10,529 nt of DNA from Alphaproteobacteria bacterium (GTDB taxonomy: Bacteria > Pseudomonadota > Alphaproteobacteria > ATCC43930 > CGMCC-115725), in assembly GCA_030039815.1 (NCBI GenBank), contig JASHUW010000618.1, positions 1 to 10,529 of the forward strand. The letters run 5' to 3'. Below, piece by piece: positions 6,787 through 10,529 of the stretch. Under the pieces are notes generated by a model that searched no databases, was not told the origin of the DNA, and saw only the letters and a list, made by a program, of their open reading frames with translations. Both the position numbers and the translations under genes were made by a program. Every line of letters begins with the position of its first letter. Within the stretch, counting starts at the first letter, position 1.

Positions 6787-7569
6787 ATGGCACTGGTTTT
6801 CATGAAGGATCGCCCGACCATCACCGCTGCCGAGTGGCAGGCGCGGGTCGATCTCGCGGCGGCGCACCGGCTCGCGGTGATGCACGGTTTCAGCGAGGGC
6901 ATCTTCAATCACCTGACCCTTGCCGTGCCCGGCAAGAGCGACCGCTACTATCAGATACCGTTCGGGCTGCACTGGTCCGAGGTGACCGCGAGTTGCTTTA
7001 TGGAAGTCGGCTGGGACGGTACGGTACTGGCCGGCGAGGGTGAGGTCGAGCGCTCGGCCTATTGCATCCACGCGCCGATCCACCGCCTCGTGCCGCAGCA
7101 CGCCTGTGTTCTGCACACCCACATGCCCTACGCCAGCGCACTGGCGCGGCTCGAGCAGCAGGAGCTGCTGCCGATCGGCCAGACCGAGATCGGCTTCCTC
7201 GACAAAATCGCCTATGACGATACCTATACGGGGCCGGCGCTCGATCCCGAAGAAGGCGAGCGGCTCGCCGGCATCATCGGGCCCGACAAGAAAATCCTGT
7301 TCATGGCCAATCACGGCGTCTGCGTCTGCGGCGGCAGTGTCGCCGAGGCCTATGACTTGCTCTACTACCTGGAACGCGCGGCGCAGGTGCAGATCTACGC
7401 GATGTGGACGGGCCGCAAGCTGCGCGAAGTAAAACCCAGCGTCGTCGAGCACACCATCGCGCAATACCAGGCGAGCTGGCCCGATTATGGGAACAGGCCA
7501 AGCTACCAGCACCATTTCGATGCGCTGAAGCGCATCCTCGACCGCAAGGAACCCGACTACACGGATTAG
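6787..7569 (+). CDS. Class II aldolase/adducin-domain protein
   Basis: A 260-residue protein of the class II aldolase/adducin superfamily, whose enzyme members use a divalent metal for aldol or retro-aldol C-C cleavage. The three metal-binding histidines are visible: H110 and H112 in VLHTHMPYASAL, and H176 in FMANHGVCVCG. The N-terminal NHLTLAVPG loop is also typical. The acidic residue that lies about 19 positions before the HxH in fuculose-phosphate aldolase (E73 there) has no clear equivalent: that stretch reads SAYCIHAPIHR, as in the adducin-like branch with few characterised enzymes. The C-terminal half, with EAYDLLYYLERAAQVQIYA, also matches that branch. It is followed after 26 bp by a ring-cleavage-type VOC gene. 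A retro-aldol role on a ring-fission product is plausible but unproven. Confidence 0.88.
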   Translation: MALVFMKDRPTITAAEWQARVDLAAAHRLAVMHGFSEGIFNHLTLAVPGKSDRYYQIPFGLHWSEVTASCFMEVGWDGTVLAGEGEVERSAYCIHAPIHRLVPQHACVLHTHMPYASALARLEQQELLPIGQTEIGFLDKIAYDDTYTGPALDPEEGERLAGIIGPDKKILFMANHGVCVCGGSVAEAYDLLYYLERAAQVQIYAMWTGRKLREVKPSVVEHTIAQYQASWPDYGNRPSYQHHFDALKRILDRKEPDYTD

Positions 7570-7585
7570 AAATCGATATCCAACA

Positions 7586-7591
7586 GGGAGG
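7586..7591 (+). promoter_or_regulatory. Ribosome binding site deciding the VOC start
   Basis: GGGAGG lies 4 bases before the ATG at 7596 and selects it over the long open frame that runs upstream through the aldolase gene from 7404. Confidence 0.65.
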
Positions 7592-7595
7592 CCCC

Positions 7596-8195
7596 ATGAA
7601 CGACGTCAGCCCCGCCCGCAAATTGGCGACCGAAGCCATCAGCCCGGCCAAGTTCGCGCATTTTGTGCTGCGCACCGGGCAACTCGACACGATGGCCCGG
7701 TGGTACCAGACCGTTCTCAACGCCCGTATCGTCTTTCGCGACGAGCATCTGTGTTTCCTGAGTTACGATGACGAGCACCATCGCCTGGCGCTGATCAACA
7801 TGCCTGGCGCTGGCGTGCGCGACCCGGACTCGACCGGCACCGATCACGTGGCTTACAGCTACAACGACCTCGGCGAGCTGCTGTCGACCTATCGCCGGCT
7901 CAAGGCCGCCGGCATCATGCCGAACTGGCCGATCAATCACGGGGTCACCACCTCGATCTATTACCGCGACCCGGACAACAACCGCGTCGAGCTGCAGATC
8001 GATAATTTCGCGACGCCGAAGGAACTCGACGGCTATTTTCAAAGCCCGGCTTTCCGCGAAAATCCGGTCGGCGTCACCTACGACCCCGAAGAGCTGTGCC
8101 GGCGCTACGAGGCCGGCGAACCGATGGCATCGCTGCTGAAGATCCCGCCGATGCCCGAGGGAAAGACGCCCTGGGACATGCTGTCGAAACACTGA
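7596..8195 (+). CDS. VOC-superfamily protein, probable single-domain type I extradiol dioxygenase
   Basis: A 199-residue protein with one vicinal-oxygen-chelate domain (about 18-137) and a C-terminal tail. Candidate iron ligands are H22 (FAHFVLRT), H84 (GTDHVAYSY) and E132 (NNRVELQID). It also shows the second-shell residues of 2,3-dihydroxybiphenyl dioxygenases: the HHxLA motif (H61-H62, DEHHRLAL), H115 in NHGVTTS, and a tyrosine (Y122 or Y123) before RDPDNN. This set favours ring-cleaving dioxygenase over glyoxalase I or a resistance protein. The tail (about 150-199: NPVGVTYDPEELCRRYEAGE then PPMPEGKTPWDML) resembles, from memory, small proteins annotated as biphenyl-2,3-diol dioxygenases. 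It is much shorter than two-domain BphC (about 300 residues). It follows the class II aldolase by 26 bp with a strong RBS, so they are probably co-transcribed. The substrate is unknown. Confidence 0.83.
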   Translation: MNDVSPARKLATEAISPAKFAHFVLRTGQLDTMARWYQTVLNARIVFRDEHLCFLSYDDEHHRLALINMPGAGVRDPDSTGTDHVAYSYNDLGELLSTYRRLKAAGIMPNWPINHGVTTSIYYRDPDNNRVELQIDNFATPKELDGYFQSPAFRENPVGVTYDPEELCRRYEAGEPMASLLKIPPMPEGKTPWDMLSKH

Positions 8196-8329
8196 GCCTC
8201 GGACTTTCTGGGCTCTCTTCATCGCGCCTCGGTAAGCGTTGACCCTGTCGCGGCCGGCCTCGCCTTGACACCACCAGAGCGACGGTCATGCTGGCGGTCT
8301 GATCTTCGCCCGATGAAAGGGCCTTATCC
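8196..8329. other. Leader between the VOC and SDR genes
   Basis: These 134 bp form the longest non-coding gap in the rightward gene run. I find no ORF with family-like content, no strong hairpin with a T-run, and no copy of the GGCTTGCT motif. A promoter candidate lies at 8265-8292. Confidence 0.5.
8265..8292 (+). promoter_or_regulatory. Candidate promoter for the SDR-TPP enzyme pair
   Basis: A perfect TTGACA (8265-8270) is followed after 16 bp by CATGCT (8287-8292), which matches only three of six -10 positions. A start near 8299 would give a leader of about 30 nt before the SDR ATG. The -35 is good and the -10 poor, so confidence is low. Confidence 0.3.
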
Positions 8330-9091
8330 ATGTTTACGATCGACCTCACCGGCAAGACTGCCCTCATCACCGGCGCAGCCTCAGGTATCGGCCTCGCGAC
8401 GGCCGAGATTTTTGCTCGCGCCGGCGCCACGGTGGCGCTGAACCATCTCCCTGATGACCCGCGTGGCGCCGAGCAGATCGATCGGTTGAAGGCGGAGGGC
8501 CACAAGATCGTCGCGGCGCCGGGCAATGTCGCCGTGCCGGTCGAGGCCGAGACCATGGTCGGCCGCGCGATCGATGATCTCGGCCGGCTCGACTATCTCT
8601 TCAACAATGCCGGGACCCCGGCCACGCCGACGCCGATCCCGTTTCCCGAGCTCGATCGGCTGACCGAAGGGTTTTGGCAGACCATCCTCAACACCAACCT
8701 GATCGGGCCGTTTCGCTGCGCCCACGCCGCGGTGCCGGCGTTGCGTACCGCGAAGGGCGCGATCTGCAGCACCGCCTCGATTGCCGGCGTGCAGGGCAGC
8801 GGCAGCTCGATTCCCTACGCCGCGAGCAAGGCCGGGGTCATCAATCTGACCCGCAGCCTGGCGCGGGCGCTGGCACCCGATATCCGCGTCAACGCCGTCG
8901 CGCCCGGCTTTGTCGACAGCCCGTGGAACAAGGAGTGGCCGGCCGACCGCAAGGCCGAGTCCGTCGCCCGGACGCCGCTGAAGCGCGCCTGCTCGCCGCA
9001 CGACATCGCCGAGGCGGTGTTCTTTCTCTGCGCCGGCAATTCGATGATCACCGGCCAGACGGTCATCGTTGATGGTGGGCTGACGCTGTAG
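8330..9091 (+). CDS. Classical short-chain dehydrogenase/reductase (SDR)
   Basis: A 253-residue Rossmann-fold oxidoreductase that interconverts an alcohol and a ketone with NAD(P). The cofactor motif TGAASGIG spans residues 14-21, the structural NNAG spans 92-95, and the catalytic set is S150, Y163 and K167 (YAASK). NAVAPGFVDSP follows, and the C-terminus ITGQTVIVDGGLTL is standard for the family. The length is normal. The residue after the second beta strand is not acidic (ALNHLP), so NADP may be preferred, but this is weak evidence. The start is preceded by GAAAGG at a 9-base distance. The thiamine-diphosphate enzyme follows after 20 bp, so the pair may act in sequence, for example on a hydroxy/oxo pair. 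The substrate is not identifiable. Confidence 0.92.
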   Translation: MFTIDLTGKTALITGAASGIGLATAEIFARAGATVALNHLPDDPRGAEQIDRLKAEGHKIVAAPGNVAVPVEAETMVGRAIDDLGRLDYLFNNAGTPATPTPIPFPELDRLTEGFWQTILNTNLIGPFRCAHAAVPALRTAKGAICSTASIAGVQGSGSSIPYAASKAGVINLTRSLARALAPDIRVNAVAPGFVDSPWNKEWPADRKAESVARTPLKRACSPHDIAEAVFFLCAGNSMITGQTVIVDGGLTL

Positions 9092-9100
9092 AAAAAATCG

Positions 9101-9107
9101 GGAGGAG
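9101..9107 (+). promoter_or_regulatory. Ribosome binding site of the ThDP enzyme gene
   Basis: GGAGGAG lies 4 bases before the ATG at 9112. It is near-consensus, fixes the start of this end-truncated gene, and suggests efficient translation within the SDR transcript. Confidence 0.7.
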
Positions 9108-9111
9108 CGCG

Positions 9112-10529
9112 ATGGCCGAAACATTGAGCGGCGCCGAATGGCTGGCGCGGGCGCTGGCCAGCACCGGCATGAGCCATGTCTTCTTCGTCGAATCAACGCT
9201 ACGCCGAACCTTGCTCGCCCTGGGTGATGTTGGCGTGAAGCCGATCCTCGCTCATTCCGAGAAGGCGGCGGCGTACATGGCCGACGGTTACGCCCGCGTG
9301 GCGATGCGTCCCGGCATCTGCATGGCGCAATCGGTCGGCGCCGCCAATCTCGCCTCGGGGCTCCAAGACCCCTATCTCGGCCGCGCCCCGGTGATTGCCT
9401 TTTCGGGCCGCAAGGAGCCCTCGTTCCAGCACCGCAACTCCTATCAAGAGATCGCGCACGCGCCGCTCTTCGCCGCGGTGACCAAATTCTCGACACCGGT
9501 CGATTCCACCAGTGAGTTGCCGCGGTTGCTGCGCCACGCGTGGCGGGCCGCGATGTCGGATCCGGTTCGTCCGACCCATCTCGATTTCAACGGGCTCCAG
9601 GGCGATGTCATCGAACTCGGCCAGACCGACGCATCGGTCGTGATCGATCCCGACAAGCGGCCGATCCCGGTACATCGCCCGGTCGGCGCGGATAGCGATA
9701 TCGAGCGAGCCGCGAAATTGCTGCTTGGCGCCCGCCGCCTAGCGATCGTCGCTGGTGACGGCGCCGCCGCGTCGGGGGCTGGACCGGAAGTCCTTGCTCT
9801 CGGCGAAGCGCTGGCCGCACCGATCGCGACGACCCTTGGCGCGCGCGGGCTCATCCCAACCCGGCACAGGCTTTCGGCCGGGGTCGCGGGTAGCTATTCG
9901 GCGCCGCCCGCCAATCGCATTGTCCACAGCGCCGATATGGTGCTGTTCATCGGCTGCGACACCGGCGATCAGGTAACGCTGAACTGGACGATTCCGAACA
10001 TCGCCACGCCGATTGTGCAGATCGACGCCGATCCCCTCGAAATCGGCCGTTCCTATCCCACCACGACCGGCGTTGTCGGTGACCCCAAGGCGACCGTGGC
10101 GCGGCTTCTTCAGATCGTCGGCCGGCCAACGCGGGACGGCGCCTTTGCGGACGAGGCGGAACGCATCGTCGCCGACTGGCGGGAGAGCATGCGGCCGCTG
10201 ATCGAAAAAAATAGCGCGCTAATCGCTGTCGAGCGCCTGTGCGCCGAGATCACCAAGGCGCTGCCGGCCGACGGGGTGCTCGTTGCCGATACCGGTTATT
10301 CGGGGATTTGGACCGGCACGATGATCGACCTTAACGGAACAGGACAGACCTATCTGCGAGCCGCAGGGTCGCTCGGCTGGGCGTTTCCTGCTTCGCTCGG
10401 CGCGCAATGCGCCGCCGGGTCGCGCAAGGTTGTCTGCTTCACTGGCGATGGCGGGTTCTACTATCACCTCGCCGAGCTCGAGTCGGCGCGGCGCTATCAG
10501 ATACCGAGCGTTACGGTCATCAACAACAA
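9112..10529 (+). CDS. Thiamine-diphosphate-dependent enzyme, acetolactate synthase-like, C-terminus cut off
   Basis: The frame is open to the window end: 472 codons are present, and comparison with the usual 540-600 residues suggests about 70-130 are missing. The N-terminal PYR domain has the catalytic glutamate E50 in LAHSEKAAAYMADGYAR, then GAANLASGLQDPYLGRAPVIAFSG and a YQE motif corresponding to AHAS FQE. The central domain (about 190-350) includes IVQIDADPLEIGR. The C-terminal PP domain has the ThDP/metal motif FTGDGGFYYHLAELESARRY, with N471-N472 completing GDG-X(n)-NN just before the edge. This superfamily includes acetolactate synthase, glyoxylate carboligase, oxalyl-CoA decarboxylase, 2-hydroxyacyl-CoA lyase, sulfoacetaldehyde acetyltransferase and benzoylformate decarboxylase. 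I cannot choose among them, and the catabolic neighbours argue against a biosynthetic ilvB. Confidence 0.88.
   Translation, partial: MAETLSGAEWLARALASTGMSHVFFVESTLRRTLLALGDVGVKPILAHSEKAAAYMADGYARVAMRPGICMAQSVGAANLASGLQDPYLGRAPVIAFSGRKEPSFQHRNSYQEIAHAPLFAAVTKFSTPVDSTSELPRLLRHAWRAAMSDPVRPTHLDFNGLQGDVIELGQTDASVVIDPDKRPIPVHRPVGADSDIERAAKLLLGARRLAIVAGDGAAASGAGPEVLALGEALAAPIATTLGARGLIPTRHRLSAGVAGSYSAPPANRIVHSADMVLFIGCDTGDQVTLNWTIPNIATPIVQIDADPLEIGRSYPTTTGVVGDPKATVARLLQIVGRPTRDGAFADEAERIVADWRESMRPLIEKNSALIAVERLCAEITKALPADGVLVADTGYSGIWTGTMIDLNGTGQTYLRAAGSLGWAFPASLGAQCAAGSRKVVCFTGDGGFYYHLAELESARRYQIPSVTVINN

Noticed and set aside
7404..7595. Upstream extension of the VOC gene to an ATG at 7404
   Set aside because: The added part lies over the end of the aldolase gene, while a strong ribosome binding site precedes the ATG at 7596.
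7596..8195. Assignment of the VOC protein as a bleomycin or fosfomycin resistance protein
   Set aside because: The HHxLA motif, the late histidine and tyrosine, and the catabolic neighbours fit an extradiol dioxygenase better. Resistance proteins of this fold are shorter and lack these residues.
8381..9496. Open frame of 371 codons on the - strand under the SDR and ThDP enzyme genes
   Set aside because: Its composition is arginine-rich with no motif, it overlaps two clear genes, and no ribosome binding site supports it.
1..10529. CRISPR arrays, tRNA or rRNA genes, insertion sequences, phage genes
   Set aside because: No spaced direct repeats, cloverleaf-like segments, transposase or integrase motifs, or terminal inverted repeats around genes were seen on either strand.

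Overview
The window is GC-rich (about two thirds G+C by eye), densely coding DNA from a Gram-negative bacterium, most likely an alphaproteobacterium. Support for this comes from the lipopolysaccharide-type glycosyltransferases, an E. coli-type dihydroorotase, strong GC bias at third codon positions, and a CCCGGC-GAGA-GCCGGG intergenic palindrome that, from memory, resembles elements common in sphingomonads and relatives. The order is not certain. No tRNA, rRNA, CRISPR array, transposase or phage gene is visible. Both ends are cut: the first gene lacks its N-terminus and the last its C-terminus.

Region 1 (1-3276, + strand) is a tight surface-polysaccharide operon. It holds the C-terminal part of a GT9 heptosyltransferase-like protein, a GT2 glycosyltransferase of WaaE/KdtX type, and two GT4-type glycosyltransferases. 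Each start overlaps the previous stop (GTGA, TAATG, ATGA), so the four are probably translationally coupled and build one LPS-core or capsule-like glycan.

Region 2 (3277-4415) is a short intergenic palindrome lying between convergent genes, followed by pyrC (dihydroorotase, pyrimidine synthesis) on the - strand. All its expected metal and catalytic residues are present.

Region 3 (4416-10529, + strand), divergent from pyrC, is a run of six catabolic-looking genes: an SCP-x-type thiolase, an AcuI/YhdH-type acrylyl-CoA reductase, a class II aldolase/adducin-domain protein, a single-domain VOC protein with an apparently complete extradiol-dioxygenase active site, a classical SDR, and a thiamine-diphosphate (acetolactate synthase-like) enzyme that runs off the window. 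They lie in three closely spaced pairs (gaps 14, 26 and 20 bp), each pair preceded by about 100-134 bp of non-coding DNA. Two of these leaders share a 20-bp motif. The enzyme set fits oxidative ring cleavage, C-C cleavage, redox steps and CoA-dependent chain shortening. The substrate cannot be read from the sequence, and I do not recognise the combination as a named pathway. It is the best candidate here for an undescribed system.
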